Origin: Daejeonella rubra
Lineage (GTDB): Bacteria; Bacteroidota; Bacteroidia; Sphingobacteriales; Sphingobacteriaceae
Reading direction: 5' to 3'
Length of the DNA stretch: 64,000 bases
Assembly (NCBI RefSeq): GCF_900103545.1
Contig: NZ_FNHH01000016.1
Coordinates: 1-64,000 of the forward strand
Shown here: positions 52,513 through 61,251 of the stretch, piece after piece
How positions within the stretch are numbered: position 1 is the stretch's first letter
How the letters are laid out: every line of letters begins with the position of its first letter
Made by a program: the position numbers and the translations under genes
The notes under the pieces: generated by a model
What the model was told of the DNA's origin: nothing
Databases searched by the model: none
The model's input: the letters and a program-made list of their open reading frames with translations, nothing else

Positions 52513-53694
52513 GTGAATAAGGAAATATTAAATAGCGATGTACAGAAGTTTATAAATAATAATTTAAAATCTGACATTCCCGGCCTTAGCCTCAAAAAGA
52601 GTCCATTTCCTTCGGTAAGTTCAGGAGAATTAGCCCAACAAACTGATAGCAAGAAAAGGTGCGAATTTAAACTACCTCTCTGGTTCAGGACAGAAGGTAT
52701 TTATTATCCGACAAAACTTGCCATCGAACAAGCATCATCAGAACTTGCAGCAAAATATAAAGCTGAATTAATACAAGGAGATGAAATTATAGATCTCACC
52801 GGTGGTTTCGGTGTCGACACGCTATTCTTTGCTCTGAAAGCAAAGTCTGTGACCCATTGTGAACTCAATAAGGAACTTTCTGAAATATCTGAATATAACT
52901 CCAGAATATTAGGTGTTGATATCAATTATATTAATTCAAACGGACTGGATTATCTTAACAAATCAAACAAGACATTCAGCACGATTTACATTGATCCTTC
53001 ACGCAGAGTTGAATTAAAGAAGGTTTTCATGCTTAAAGATTGTGAACCCGATATCATCAGTAATTTGCAGCTTTTAAAGGATCATACCTCCTGTATTCTA
53101 ATAAAAACAGCTCCTCTACTGGATATTCAGTCCACCATAAGGGAATTGAAGCAGGTAAGTGCAATACATGTTATCAGTATAAAGAACGAATGCAAAGAAT
53201 TACTGGTACTGATTGATAATAAACAAGTTACTGATGATCCTGTTATTACCTGTGCATTGCTTGGAGATAATGAAAAGACCTATTGCTTCAGACTGTCCGA
53301 AGAAAAGGAATTTCAAATCAATCAATACTCCGGGCCATTAAATTATATTTATGAACCTGATGCTGCAATACTAAAAGCAGGATGTTTTAAGCTGATCACC
53401 CGTGATTTCAGAATTAATAAAATTCATCAGCATACTCATTTATATACCTCCTGTGAATTACAAAATTCATTTCCAGGCAGAAAATTTAAATTGAAAAAAG
53501 CCTGGAACTATGGAACGTTTATAAAAGAACATCAATTTAAGAAAGCCAATATTATTTGCCGGAACTTTAGTTTAAGTCCGGAAGAGCTCAAGAAAAAATT
53601 AAAGATCAATGACGGCAGTGAAGAATACCTGCTCTTTTGTACCGGACTAAAAGAAGAACGCTTGGTATTGAACTGTGAGAGGATATTTGAATAG
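52513..53694 (+). CDS. Class I SAM-dependent methyltransferase (PG_1098/THUMP-like)
   Basis: A 393-residue methyltransferase. The SAM motif DLTGGFGVDTLFFALK is near residues 94-109 and IYIDPSRR near 160. The mid-part (about 225-310) forms a ferredoxin-like domain, and the C-terminal 80 residues (KLKKAWNYGTFIKEHQFKKANIICRNF) form a THUMP-like domain. The architecture suggests a tRNA or rRNA substrate, but none is demonstrated for the family. The start codon is GTG (52513), 4 bases after the lysC stop. Confidence 0.88.
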   Translation: MNKEILNSDVQKFINNNLKSDIPGLSLKKSPFPSVSSGELAQQTDSKKRCEFKLPLWFRTEGIYYPTKLAIEQASSELAAKYKAELIQGDEIIDLTGGFGVDTLFFALKAKSVTHCELNKELSEISEYNSRILGVDINYINSNGLDYLNKSNKTFSTIYIDPSRRVELKKVFMLKDCEPDIISNLQLLKDHTSCILIKTAPLLDIQSTIRELKQVSAIHVISIKNECKELLVLIDNKQVTDDPVITCALLGDNEKTYCFRLSEEKEFQINQYSGPLNYIYEPDAAILKAGCFKLITRDFRINKIHQHTHLYTSCELQNSFPGRKFKLKKAWNYGTFIKEHQFKKANIICRNFSLSPEELKKKLKINDGSEEYLLFCTGLKEERLVLNCERIFE

Positions 53695-53759
53695 TGGAAA
53701 TCAGTTCAATTCAGATCTATAATACCTGAATAGTTGAATACAAAAAAGGGGTATTATAT

Positions 53760-53775
53760 CTTCCCAAAAGGGAAG
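53760..53775. repeat. CTTCCC/GGGAAG hairpin, possible weak terminator
   Basis: A 6-bp perfect stem with an AAAA loop lies 66 bases past the methyltransferase stop. No T-run follows, so the termination function is uncertain. Confidence 0.35.
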
Positions 53776-53828
53776 CAATATTGATGGGCATTGCCGCTTG
53801 AATGAGCATTTAATTTAATATCACTGTA

Positions 53829-53857
53829 AGAGAGGAGTCCAAAAAGAACTCCTCTTA
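53829..53857. terminator. Weak bidirectional hairpin between convergent genes
   Basis: AGAGGAGT and ACTCCTCT form an 8-bp stem with a 9-base loop. It lies between the convergent methyltransferase and peroxiredoxin genes. The U-tract is poor. Confidence 0.55.
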
Positions 53858-53870
53858 ATAATGAAATAAA

Positions 53871-54506
53871 TTATTTATTTGGTTGTGGAGTCATACGCAA
53901 ATAAGGTTTGATCTCTGTAAAGCCTTTTGGAAATTTAGCGGGTATATCAGCTGTTTTAATTGCAGGAATTACTACCACATCCTCACCTTCTTTCCAGTCG
54001 GCAGGAGTAGCAACACTGTAATTTGAAGTTAACTGAAGCGAATCGATCACTCTTAATATTTCCTGGAAGTTTCTGCCTGTTGATGCAGGATAAGTGATCA
54101 TTAATTTGATCTTTTTATCAGGGCCAATAATAAATAGAGAACGAACTGTAAATGTCTCTGAAGCATTAGGATGCATCATGCCATATAATTCTGCTACTTC
54201 CCTGTTCTCATCAGCTATGATCGGGAAATTAACTTCTACATGCTGGGTTTCATTGATATCATTGATCCATCCTTTGTGTGATTCTACTGAATCCACGCTT
54301 AGTGCGATCACTTTTACATTACGTTTATCAAATTCACTCTTTAATGAAGCTGTTTTTCCTAATTCTGTTGTACAAACAGGTGTATAATCTGCCGGATGCG
54401 AAAACAGAACTGCCCAGCTATCGCCTAAATAATCGTAAAAACTGATATCTCCCTGAGATGTCTTTGCTGTAAAATTCGGTGCAAGATCGCCTAGTTTCAA
54501 ATTCAT
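53871..54506 (-). CDS. 1-Cys peroxiredoxin (Prx6 type)
   Basis: A 211-residue thioredoxin-fold peroxidase. The peroxidatic cysteine is Cys45 in HPADYTPVCTTELG, and it is the only cysteine, so the enzyme is 1-Cys and needs an external reductant. Length and the C-terminal arm (GEDVVVIPAI, then FPKGFTEIKPYLRM) match the Prx6 subgroup. It protects against hydrogen and lipid peroxides in the cytoplasm. The transcript is probably monocistronic; a hairpin terminator from the upstream S41 gene separates the two. Confidence 0.94.
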   Translation of the reverse strand: MNLKLGDLAPNFTAKTSQGDISFYDYLGDSWAVLFSHPADYTPVCTTELGKTASLKSEFDKRNVKVIALSVDSVESHKGWINDINETQHVEVNFPIIADENREVAELYGMMHPNASETFTVRSLFIIGPDKKIKLMITYPASTGRNFQEILRVIDSLQLTSNYSVATPADWKEGEDVVVIPAIKTADIPAKFPKGFTEIKPYLRMTPQPNK

Positions 54507-54569
54507 AATGGTATAATTTAAAATACGTTTAATATTCTACTAATTTACTGGATATTCTTGATTAGTTCA

Positions 54570-54610
54570 AAAAAAAAGCACTCTGATTTTGAATCAGAGT
54601 GCTTTTTTTA
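54570..54610 (-). terminator. Strong intrinsic terminator after the S41 protease gene
   Basis: AAGCACTCTGATT and AATCAGAGTGCTT pair over 13 bp around a short loop, with A and T runs outside. It lies between the S41 peptidase stop and the peroxiredoxin start. Confidence 0.93.
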
Positions 54611-54686
54611 CAATCATGTGGTTTGATTATTCCTTGTAGATTATTGCTTGAATTAAGCGAATAAAGATTAATTAAAAAGCTATAAA

Positions 54687-56291
54687 CTACTGCTTTTTAA
54701 ACTTTCTGGGCCTGTCATCAATCATTCCATTGAATTTATTTCTTTCTAAAACTTCATTCAATCCTTTTTCTTCAGTAACAGACATTCCTGAAATACTGCT
54801 TAAAGTATTTCCTTTGGTGCTGACTGCGAAGAATCCCTTTTCAGAATAAGCCAGTGCTGCAGCTAAAAGTGCCTCTTTCTCATCACCAAAATCTTTGGTA
54901 ACATCATCAGCAAGTGATTTATCAACGACCATTCCATCATAATATCCACCAAAATTCTTTTGATTCCTGGTTTCAAACTGAGGTACATAAAGATCAAGTT
55001 TATCGATATTAATGGCAAAAAATCCAACTGGTTTACCATAGGTTTGACGACCAATCAGTTTAACCTCACTTGGCATTACTCCTTTAAGATTATTGATCAG
55101 TAATTCACTTGCAGAGGCTGTTCCACTAAGTACCAGGAAATAGATCTTTTTAAAATCTGCCGTACCTTCTTTTGCAAAATTCTCTACATTACCAGCATCA
55201 AATGTTGGTTTATAGTTAATATCCGCATAAGTTGCCCATTTGCCGTTGCCATATAATTGTGGTTGATCAGTTCGTAATTTGCCGTTAGCATCGAGCAAAG
55301 GTTGATTAGCTAATATTTTAGCGTTACCATCCTGCATGGTTTTTGTCCATAAAGTGGTATACATTACCTGACCATTCACAGATGCAGGAGCTATTAAATT
55401 GGTAAAAACATCCGATGTTGCTACCGAACCACCACCATTGTAACGAAGATCGACGATCAATTCAGAAGCACCATCCGTTTGAAATTTCCCAATGGCTGTT
55501 CTGAGTGCATCTCTTGAATTGGTTGTAAAACTATTATACACTATATAGGCAACTTTTTTACTGCCAACAGTGAATACTTTGGTTGCTAAAATTGGATTAT
55601 TAGAATAGGTTGCCCTGGCAATTGTTAAACTTTGACTGCTTCCATCTGGTTTTTTAACTGTCATAGAAACTGTAGATCCACTTCCAAATACAGCAGTTGA
55701 AACAAAACTTACATTCGCATTCAGAGATGTACTCAAAGATGAACCTGATCTACCATTGAGTGTAGTGATCTGGTACCCTCTTTTAAGTCCCGCATTAGCA
55801 GCAGGAGAACCTGGAGATACATATTTAATGCGCAGATCCTCCGTTGGTGTAGAGGAATTTGCATCATCGTCATTATAAAATACCGAGAATCCAAAATCAC
55901 CGCTAACACCACCCAATGAGGTTGATACCGATCCATCGTCCAAAAATGAATACTTCTCTCTGGGTATTGGATCAGTCTCTGTGGTCCAAAAGGGCTTGCC
56001 AGTTCCAGGCAGTGCTCTTATTGCATCCAATACAGCCTGGTTATTGGCATAGGTACGGGGTTTGAAAATATCATAAGATGGCATCAGGTCATTCCAGAAA
56101 TAGGTCTCCTTGGAATAAAGAAAAATTGAATCTTTTGTTAATTCAGCTCTTGTAGGTAGTACAACAGGAGTAGTTGGAGTTGTAGGTGTACTGGATTTTG
56201 GATCTTTTTTACAGGCAGAAGCCATAATTAAAATACTGAAAGTAAAAACGATCAGTTTATTTAAAGACCTCGAAATGATTTTATTCAACAT
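54687..56291 (-). CDS. S41 family C-terminal processing peptidase, lipoprotein
   Basis: A 534-residue envelope protease. The signal peptide ends MASAC (Cys27). A Thr/Pro-rich linker follows, then a PDZ domain (about 155-225: IKYVSPGSPAANAGLKRGYQITTLNG). The catalytic domain (about 250-480) holds SGTASASELLINNL, where the Ser after Ala is the nucleophile, and GRQTYGKPVG, with the general-base Lys; both are standard for S41/tail-specific proteases. The substrate in the periplasm is unknown. It is preceded by a 60-base gap and has its own terminator. Confidence 0.92.
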   Translation of the reverse strand: MLNKIISRSLNKLIVFTFSILIMASACKKDPKSSTPTTPTTPVVLPTRAELTKDSIFLYSKETYFWNDLMPSYDIFKPRTYANNQAVLDAIRALPGTGKPFWTTETDPIPREKYSFLDDGSVSTSLGGVSGDFGFSVFYNDDDANSSTPTEDLRIKYVSPGSPAANAGLKRGYQITTLNGRSGSSLSTSLNANVSFVSTAVFGSGSTVSMTVKKPDGSSQSLTIARATYSNNPILATKVFTVGSKKVAYIVYNSFTTNSRDALRTAIGKFQTDGASELIVDLRYNGGGSVATSDVFTNLIAPASVNGQVMYTTLWTKTMQDGNAKILANQPLLDANGKLRTDQPQLYGNGKWATYADINYKPTFDAGNVENFAKEGTADFKKIYFLVLSGTASASELLINNLKGVMPSEVKLIGRQTYGKPVGFFAINIDKLDLYVPQFETRNQKNFGGYYDGMVVDKSLADDVTKDFGDEKEALLAAALAYSEKGFFAVSTKGNTLSSISGMSVTEEKGLNEVLERNKFNGMIDDRPRKFKKQ

Positions 56292-56351
56292 ATATTTTTA
56301 GGATTATAACAGGTTCGTTTTAGTTTTTTTAATAAAAATCAAGCTTACAAA

Positions 56352-56966
56352 TTACATAAATTCACTGATATTCAGATAATCCACACCTCCTGATGCTGCA
56401 AATTCTTTGTCAGTTTCTGTAGCGCCAATGATAAAAAGATCCTGCCTCAATAAATTATGTTCTTTCAATATATACGACAATACGTCGGGCTCCGGTTTTT
56501 GGTTTATCTCCCGGGCATAATAAACCTTTAAATAGTTTTCAAGTCCGTTCCACTCAGTTTGCATGATCTTATTGATCTGTATTTCAGGCTTACCATTAGT
56601 AACGATAAATATCTCCTTCCTGTCAACAACTATTTCCTGCAGTAGGGTTAGCATATTTGAAAACAATAATAGCTTAAGAGGTAACCTGGCAGTATGATAA
56701 AGCCTGTCAAAGTTATCTCTGTATTTCTCATTAATTCCAAAAGCTTCTTTCACTCTATCAAAAATGGCTTCATCTCCATGATGCAAATAAGCCTTTTTGA
56801 AAAATTCAGTCAAATCTGTTGCCTGAGGAAAACCTTCAGTAAATTCAATAAAATTGGAAAACAGATAATAAACCTGCAGGAGATAATCTCTTTCAGGATA
56901 CAGAACATCATCCAATTCAAATACGAAAGCCTTCTTTCTGGAATCCAGATCTTTATATTTCAACAT
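56352..56966 (-). CDS. HAD-superfamily protein with substituted catalytic motif
   Basis: About 204 residues with the HAD-hydrolase Rossmann core and a helical cap. Motif I, normally DxDxT, reads FELDDVLYPE: the nucleophilic first Asp is Glu (Glu17) and the Thr is Val, while the second Asp (Asp19) is kept. Motif II (VTNG) and the motif III lysine (NQKPEPD) are present. Motif IV, normally GDxxxD, reads GATETD, so the first Asp is replaced. A phosphatase is therefore unlikely; a pseudoenzyme or altered chemistry is possible. The ATG at 56966 lies 1 base after the previous stop (TGATATG), which implies coupling. Confidence 0.8.
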   Translation of the reverse strand: MLKYKDLDSRKKAFVFELDDVLYPERDYLLQVYYLFSNFIEFTEGFPQATDLTEFFKKAYLHHGDEAIFDRVKEAFGINEKYRDNFDRLYHTARLPLKLLLFSNMLTLLQEIVVDRKEIFIVTNGKPEIQINKIMQTEWNGLENYLKVYYAREINQKPEPDVLSYILKEHNLLRQDLFIIGATETDKEFAASGGVDYLNISEFM

Positions 56967-56967
56967 A

Positions 56968-57453
56968 TCAGACAATAAATGAGCCAAAGATCAACTGACC
57001 ATTTTTCAATTCCCATTGAAAAACACCATTTTCTTCATTATCAGGTAAAGTTCCATTCGCTGGAATATCCCCTGCTCGTACTTTTCCATTAATAAGTATA
57101 AACAGATTAGACGATTGAAAAAGCAAATCGTTTAATCTTGTTTCTATCCATGGGATGGATGGAATAACTAGCTTAATGTCATATTCTTCAAAAAGTTGCC
57201 GGGATGCTGATAATTCAACAATTTCATCACGCATCAGCGGGTAAATTTCTTTGATATTATGATCCAGGCAGATCTTTAGAACTTCATGTGTAAAACTTGG
57301 AGAATTAGCTGCGGATATCTTTAAAAATCGTTTTCCGGATATAGCAGGCATATCTGCATAAGCGGCAAAATATACATCTTCGGTATTTAGGATACGGGCG
57401 AGACGAAAAGCTGCAGAATCAGCAGCAGCAGTTATCATTACAGACATTTTCAA
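56968..57453 (-). CDS. Pre-ATP-grasp-like domain protein (161 residues)
   Basis: The sequence resembles the N-terminal pre-ATP-grasp domain of CarB/PylC-type enzymes: VMITAAADSAAFRLARIL at residues 5-22, then VYFAAYADMPAIS, SPSFTHEVLKICLDHNIKEIYPLMRDEIVELSASRQLFEEYDI. The ATP-grasp catalytic domain that would follow is absent; the protein ends with a different short tail. It is fully open, has no frameshift, and overlaps lolD by 4 bases at its start. Its partner is likely the HAD-like protein next to it. I infer binding or scaffolding rather than catalysis. Confidence 0.65.
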   Translation of the reverse strand: MKMSVMITAAADSAAFRLARILNTEDVYFAAYADMPAISGKRFLKISAANSPSFTHEVLKICLDHNIKEIYPLMRDEIVELSASRQLFEEYDIKLVIPSIPWIETRLNDLLFQSSNLFILINGKVRAGDIPANGTLPDNEENGVFQWELKNGQLIFGSFIV

Positions 57454-58118
57454 TAATTAATTATCTGTCCATCCTTCATTAAAACCTTTCTATCTGCCAA
57501 ATTGGCTAAATTTTCATTATGCGTTACGATCACAAAGGTTTGGTTAAGTGAATCACGAAGATCAACGAACAATCGATGCAGGTTTTCTGCATTATTTGAA
57601 TCCAGATTACCGGAAGGTTCATCAGCAAGAATTATAGCAGGATCATTCACCATAGCTCTTGCTACTGCTACACGTTGCTGTTCACCGCCAGACAATTCAT
57701 TGGGTTTGTGATTCGCACGATCAGACAGGCCCAGAAGTTCCAACAACTCAAATGCCTTATTTTCAGCATCTTTTTTACCCCTACCTGCAATAAAGGCAGG
57801 AATACAGATATTCTCAAGCGCAGTAAATTCAGGAAGCAAATGATGAAATTGAAAGATGAATCCAATTTGTTCATTTCTGAAAGCACTCAATTTCCTGGAG
57901 GATAGTGTGTTTACATCCACATTATTCAATCGAATTGTTCCAAAGTCAGGGCGGTCCAATGTACCAATGATATGAAGCAGGGTACTTTTTCCTGCACCTG
58001 AAGCCCCAATAATCGTAATTATCTCCCCTCTTTTAACGTCAAGATCAACCCCTTTCAGGATCTGTAAATTACCGTATGATTTCTGAATTCCTCTGGCCTG
58101 GAGCATGAATATAGACAT
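57450..58118 (-). CDS. lolD: ABC transporter ATPase, LolD type
   Basis: About 222 residues of a MacB/LolD-family ATPase that powers release of lipoproteins or extraction of molecules from the inner membrane. Walker A is GASGAGKST, the signature is ELSGGEQQRVAVARA and Walker B ILADEPSGNLD. I choose the ATG at 58118 (MSIFMLQARGI), though 58106 (MLQARG) is equally possible; the upstream extension to 58178 is not part of the family. It lies upstream of, and overlaps, the pre-ATP-grasp gene. Its membrane partner is not in the window. Confidence 0.9.
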   Translation of the reverse strand: MSIFMLQARGIQKSYGNLQILKGVDLDVKRGEIITIIGASGAGKSTLLHIIGTLDRPDFGTIRLNNVDVNTLSSRKLSAFRNEQIGFIFQFHHLLPEFTALENICIPAFIAGRGKKDAENKAFELLELLGLSDRANHKPNELSGGEQQRVAVARAMVNDPAIILADEPSGNLDSNNAENLHRLFVDLRDSLNQTFVIVTHNENLANLADRKVLMKDGQIINY

Positions 58119-58245
58119 TGTGAATATGCAAATGTGCGAATTGTTTATTAGAGTACGGTCTGACCATAAAAAAAACACCGATTTTTTGCATTTGCTATTT
58201 TCAGGTTTGCAATAAAAACGTAGTTTTACGACAAATAATAAGTAA

Positions 58246-59442
58246 ATGAATATTCACGAATATCAGGGTAAAGCAATATTAAAAAGCTTCGGCGTCAGAG
58301 TTCAGGAAGGCATTGTTGCCGATACTGCTGAGCAAGCTGTTGAGGCAGCTAAAAAGCTAAAAGTAGATTATAATTCAGACTGGGTAGTAATCAAAGCTCA
58401 GATACATGCAGGCGGAAGAGGAAAAGGTGGTGGAGTGAAGCTGGCAAAAAATCTGGAAGAGGTTAAAGAAAAAGCAGGACAGATTATCGGAATGCAATTA
58501 ATTACACCGCAAACCGGTCCTGAAGGTAAACTGGTAAGTAAAGTTTTGGTTGCACAGGATGTTTACTACCCGGGTGAGAGCGAGACAAAAGAATTTTATG
58601 TTAGTGTATTGCTTGACCGTTCAAGGGGACGCAACATCATTATGTACTCTACTGAGGGTGGAATGGACATTGAAGAAGTTGCAGAACATACTCCTCATTT
58701 AATATTCAAAGAAGAAATTGATCCAAAAGTTGGTCTGCAGGGATTTCAGGCACGCAAAATAGCGTTTAACCTGGGTTTAAGCGGCGATGCATTCAAAGAT
58801 ATGACCAAATTCATAGCCTCTTTATATAAGGCTTATGAAGCTACTGATTCATCGATGTTTGAGATCAACCCGGTCCTGAAAACATCTGATAACAAAATAC
58901 TTGCAGTTGATGCTAAAGTAAACCTGGATGATAACGGACTTTTCCGCCATCCTGATTTTGCAGCAATGCGTGATACTTCAGAAGAAGATCCAACAGAAGT
59001 TGAAGCCAGTAAATCAAACCTGAACTATGTTAAACTTGACGGAAACGTTGGTTGTATGGTGAATGGTGCTGGGCTTGCTATGGCTACAATGGATATCATC
59101 AAACTTGCCGGTGGTGAGCCTGCAAATTTTCTTGACGTTGGTGGAACTGCAAACGCAGAAACAGTTAAGGCAGGATTCAATATCATCCTTTCAGATCCAA
59201 ATGTAAAAGCGATCCTGATCAATATCTTTGGTGGTATTGTACGTTGCGACCGTGTTGCTCAGGGTGTAATTGATGCATACAAAGAAATAGGAAATATTCC
59301 GGTGCCAATCATTGTTCGTTTACAGGGCACAAACGCTGTAGAAGCTAAGAAGCTAATTGATGAATCAGGATTGAAAGTTTATTCTGCTATTTTGTTAAAA
59401 GAAGCTGCAGCACTGGTAACGAAAGTTCTGGAAGAAAAATAA
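58246..59442 (+). CDS. sucC: Succinyl-CoA ligase [ADP/GDP-forming], beta subunit
   Basis: A 398-residue ATP-grasp beta subunit that completes the TCA-cycle step from succinyl-CoA with ATP or GTP. Markers: MNIHEYQGKAILKSFGV at the start, the KAQIHAGGRGKGGGVK loop near residue 50, and DGNVGCMVNGAGLAMATMD, followed by GGTANAETVKAGF, near residue 265. The CoA-binding C-terminal half carries IFGGIVRCDRVAQG. SucD is not adjacent. It is divergent from lolD and ends with its own terminator. Confidence 0.96.
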   Translation: MNIHEYQGKAILKSFGVRVQEGIVADTAEQAVEAAKKLKVDYNSDWVVIKAQIHAGGRGKGGGVKLAKNLEEVKEKAGQIIGMQLITPQTGPEGKLVSKVLVAQDVYYPGESETKEFYVSVLLDRSRGRNIIMYSTEGGMDIEEVAEHTPHLIFKEEIDPKVGLQGFQARKIAFNLGLSGDAFKDMTKFIASLYKAYEATDSSMFEINPVLKTSDNKILAVDAKVNLDDNGLFRHPDFAAMRDTSEEDPTEVEASKSNLNYVKLDGNVGCMVNGAGLAMATMDIIKLAGGEPANFLDVGGTANAETVKAGFNIILSDPNVKAILINIFGGIVRCDRVAQGVIDAYKEIGNIPVPIIVRLQGTNAVEAKKLIDESGLKVYSAILLKEAAALVTKVLEEK

Positions 59443-59467
59443 TTTCAGATTTTCGATCTGTGGAATT

Positions 59468-59500
59468 AAGCCGTTGATTATAAATCAGCGGCTTTCTTTT
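59468..59500 (+). terminator. Terminator after sucC
   Basis: AAGCCG...CGGCTT pairs across a 28-base stem-loop with one G-U, and is followed by a T-rich run. It also lies directly before the convergent DUF72 stop. Confidence 0.88.
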
Positions 59501-60415
59501 TTAGAACAGAGTTGTGGGTTCCAGGAGACCAGGAGGTTTCAGATCAGTACCAAGTTTTTCATTCAGCTTTTTAATGGTATAATCAGCCAGAATCGGGGTG
59601 TCCTTTTCATCATGCTGGTGAAGAAAGAAATAGATCTTATTTAAGCCCTGATCTTTCCAATTGGCTAGACGCTCTACCCAGGCATCAATACGACTGAAAT
59701 CTGTGGGATGCAGGCCATTACCAACAAAACGAATAAATGCATCTGGTGTAGTTAACTCCATGTGCACACAATCCCTCCTGCCACTTGCATCGGTAATAAC
59801 CGAGCCTTTTTTAAGCGAATGCATCATATCAAAGAGGTCTTTTCTAGCAGTAGTATCCTCATACCAATCTTTATGCCTCACTTCCACAAAAACGTCAAAA
59901 TCACTGGGGAGTTTTTCGAGATAACTTTTAAGAGTCTCAAAGTTTTTTGGCCCGAAATTATCACTCAACTGAAGGAATGCCGGGCCAAGAGTATTTCCAA
60001 ATTCTGATATACTTTCCAAATACTGAGAGGTTAGCTCCTCTGCATCATTCAATCTTTTAATATGGCTTATGCTTTGTGTGAACTTCGGAAAAAACTTAAA
60101 ATCTGTACGGGATGCTTCTGCTTTTTTCCGCCAGGCATTTACCTGTTCTTTTTTCGGCATACCATAGAAAATAGCATTCAATTCAATACTGTTAAAATGC
60201 TTGACATATTCTGCTAAAAAATCAGCTTCTTTAGTTTTAGGAGGATAGATCATTCCAACCCACTCCTTTCTCCCCCATTTAGCACATCCAACATATAAAT
60301 CCGGCCTTATGGGCTTCGTTGCTTCCTTAAGAACCTGTGTTGTAAGGCTTGTATCTGCAGGCAGAGTAAAATCCACCAACGGAAATTCATTTTCAGCTAA
60401 ACGACCAAAATCCAT
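59501..60415 (-). CDS. DUF72 family protein (YecE-like)
   Basis: About 304 residues of a DUF72/YecE TIM-barrel-type protein. Blocks: LYVGCAKWGRKEWVGMIYPP near residue 40, NSIELNAIFYGMPKKEQVNAWR, FKFFPKFTQSISH, LGPAFLQLSDNFGP, FDVFVEVRHKDWY near 180, and FIRFVGNGLHP. Function is unknown. The ATG at 60415 is chosen over a TTG at 60439, which adds eight residues not typical for the family. It converges on sucC. Confidence 0.9.
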   Translation of the reverse strand: MDFGRLAENEFPLVDFTLPADTSLTTQVLKEATKPIRPDLYVGCAKWGRKEWVGMIYPPKTKEADFLAEYVKHFNSIELNAIFYGMPKKEQVNAWRKKAEASRTDFKFFPKFTQSISHIKRLNDAEELTSQYLESISEFGNTLGPAFLQLSDNFGPKNFETLKSYLEKLPSDFDVFVEVRHKDWYEDTTARKDLFDMMHSLKKGSVITDASGRRDCVHMELTTPDAFIRFVGNGLHPTDFSRIDAWVERLANWKDQGLNKIYFFLHQHDEKDTPILADYTIKKLNEKLGTDLKPPGLLEPTTLF

Positions 60416-60481
60416 ATTCTGCGTATTAATTAACCACAATATAGTTATACGCAGATTAATCTAAAAAATTTAGTAAACAAA

Positions 60482-60507
60482 AAAGGGAATCTGAACAGAT
60501 TCCCTTT
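60482..60507 (-). terminator. Intrinsic terminator after rplT
   Basis: AAAGGGAATCTG and AGATTCCCTTT form a perfect 11-bp stem with a 3-4 base loop, followed by T's on the minus strand. It ends the thrS-infC-rpmI-rplT operon. Confidence 0.93.
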
Positions 60508-60528
60508 GAAAATATGATGGAAATAGAA

Positions 60529-60873
60529 CTATTTTACTGTATCGATAACAGCTTTAAATGCATCAGGGTGATTCATTGCAAGGTCAGCTAAAACCTTACG
60601 GTTCAATTGATTTCCATTTGCAGTCAATTTACCCATTAATGCAGAGTATGATAGTCCGTGCTGACGTGCACCAGCGTTAATACGCTGAATCCATAAAGCT
60701 CTGAATTCTCTTTTCTTATTTTTACGGTCACGGTATGCATATTGCAAACCTTTTTCGACTGTATTCTTAGCAACGGTAAAAACCTTGCTTCTCGATCCCC
60801 AATAGCCTTTGGCTAAATTTAAGACCTTTTTTCTTCTTCTTCTTGACGCTACTGCGTTAACCGAACGTGGCAT
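60529..60873 (-). CDS. rplT: 50S ribosomal protein L20
   Basis: A 114-residue protein of the large subunit that binds 23S rRNA early in assembly. It opens MPRSVNAVASRRRRKKVLNLAKGYWGSRSK and continues with YAYRDRKNKKREFRALWIQRINAG, both diagnostic. It is the last gene of the thrS-infC-rpmI-rplT operon, followed by a terminator 22 bases past its stop. Length is typical. Confidence 0.98.
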   Translation of the reverse strand: MPRSVNAVASRRRRKKVLNLAKGYWGSRSKVFTVAKNTVEKGLQYAYRDRKNKKREFRALWIQRINAGARQHGLSYSALMGKLTANGNQLNRKVLADLAMNHPDAFKAVIDTVK

Positions 60874-60949
60874 GTTGTTTTGTGTTTTGGTAAGCGGTGT
60901 TCCATTTCAGAAACTTAATACCTGATACCTGGTTAAATTAATTTGTTGA

Positions 60950-61150
60950 TTACTTGCCTATACAAAGCATACGTTTAACGTTGCCTGAATCTGCATCAGA
61001 AACTAAACTTGTCTGACCCAAGGCACGCTTACGTTTGTTACTCATCTTGGTTAAGATGTGACTTTTAAAAGCGTTCTTTCTTTTGATTTTACCTGTTCCA
61101 GTAAGCTTAAATCGCTTTTTTGCACTGGAACACGTTTTCATTTTTGGCAT
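60950..61150 (-). CDS. rpmI: 50S ribosomal protein L35
   Basis: A 66-residue basic protein starting MPKMKTCSSAKKRFKLTGTGKIKRKNAFKSHILTKMSNKRKRALG, the standard L35 sequence. It lies 101 bases downstream of infC and 76 bases upstream of rplT. The gap before it contains a 5-bp ATCCG/CGGAT hairpin (61228-61245). Confidence 0.98.
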   Translation of the reverse strand: MPKMKTCSSAKKRFKLTGTGKIKRKNAFKSHILTKMSNKRKRALGQTSLVSDADSGNVKRMLCIGK

Positions 61151-61251
61151 AACTCTATTTATTTATTTATCAATTATTCTATTTGTCTATTTGTCAATAA
61201 CGAAATGCCACAGGGACAAATCGATAAATCCGATAGCTAACGGATGACGAA

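Noticed and set aside
53695..53870. A small gene in the gap after the methyltransferase
   Set aside because: The gap holds two hairpins and no frame with a credible start and neighbour support.
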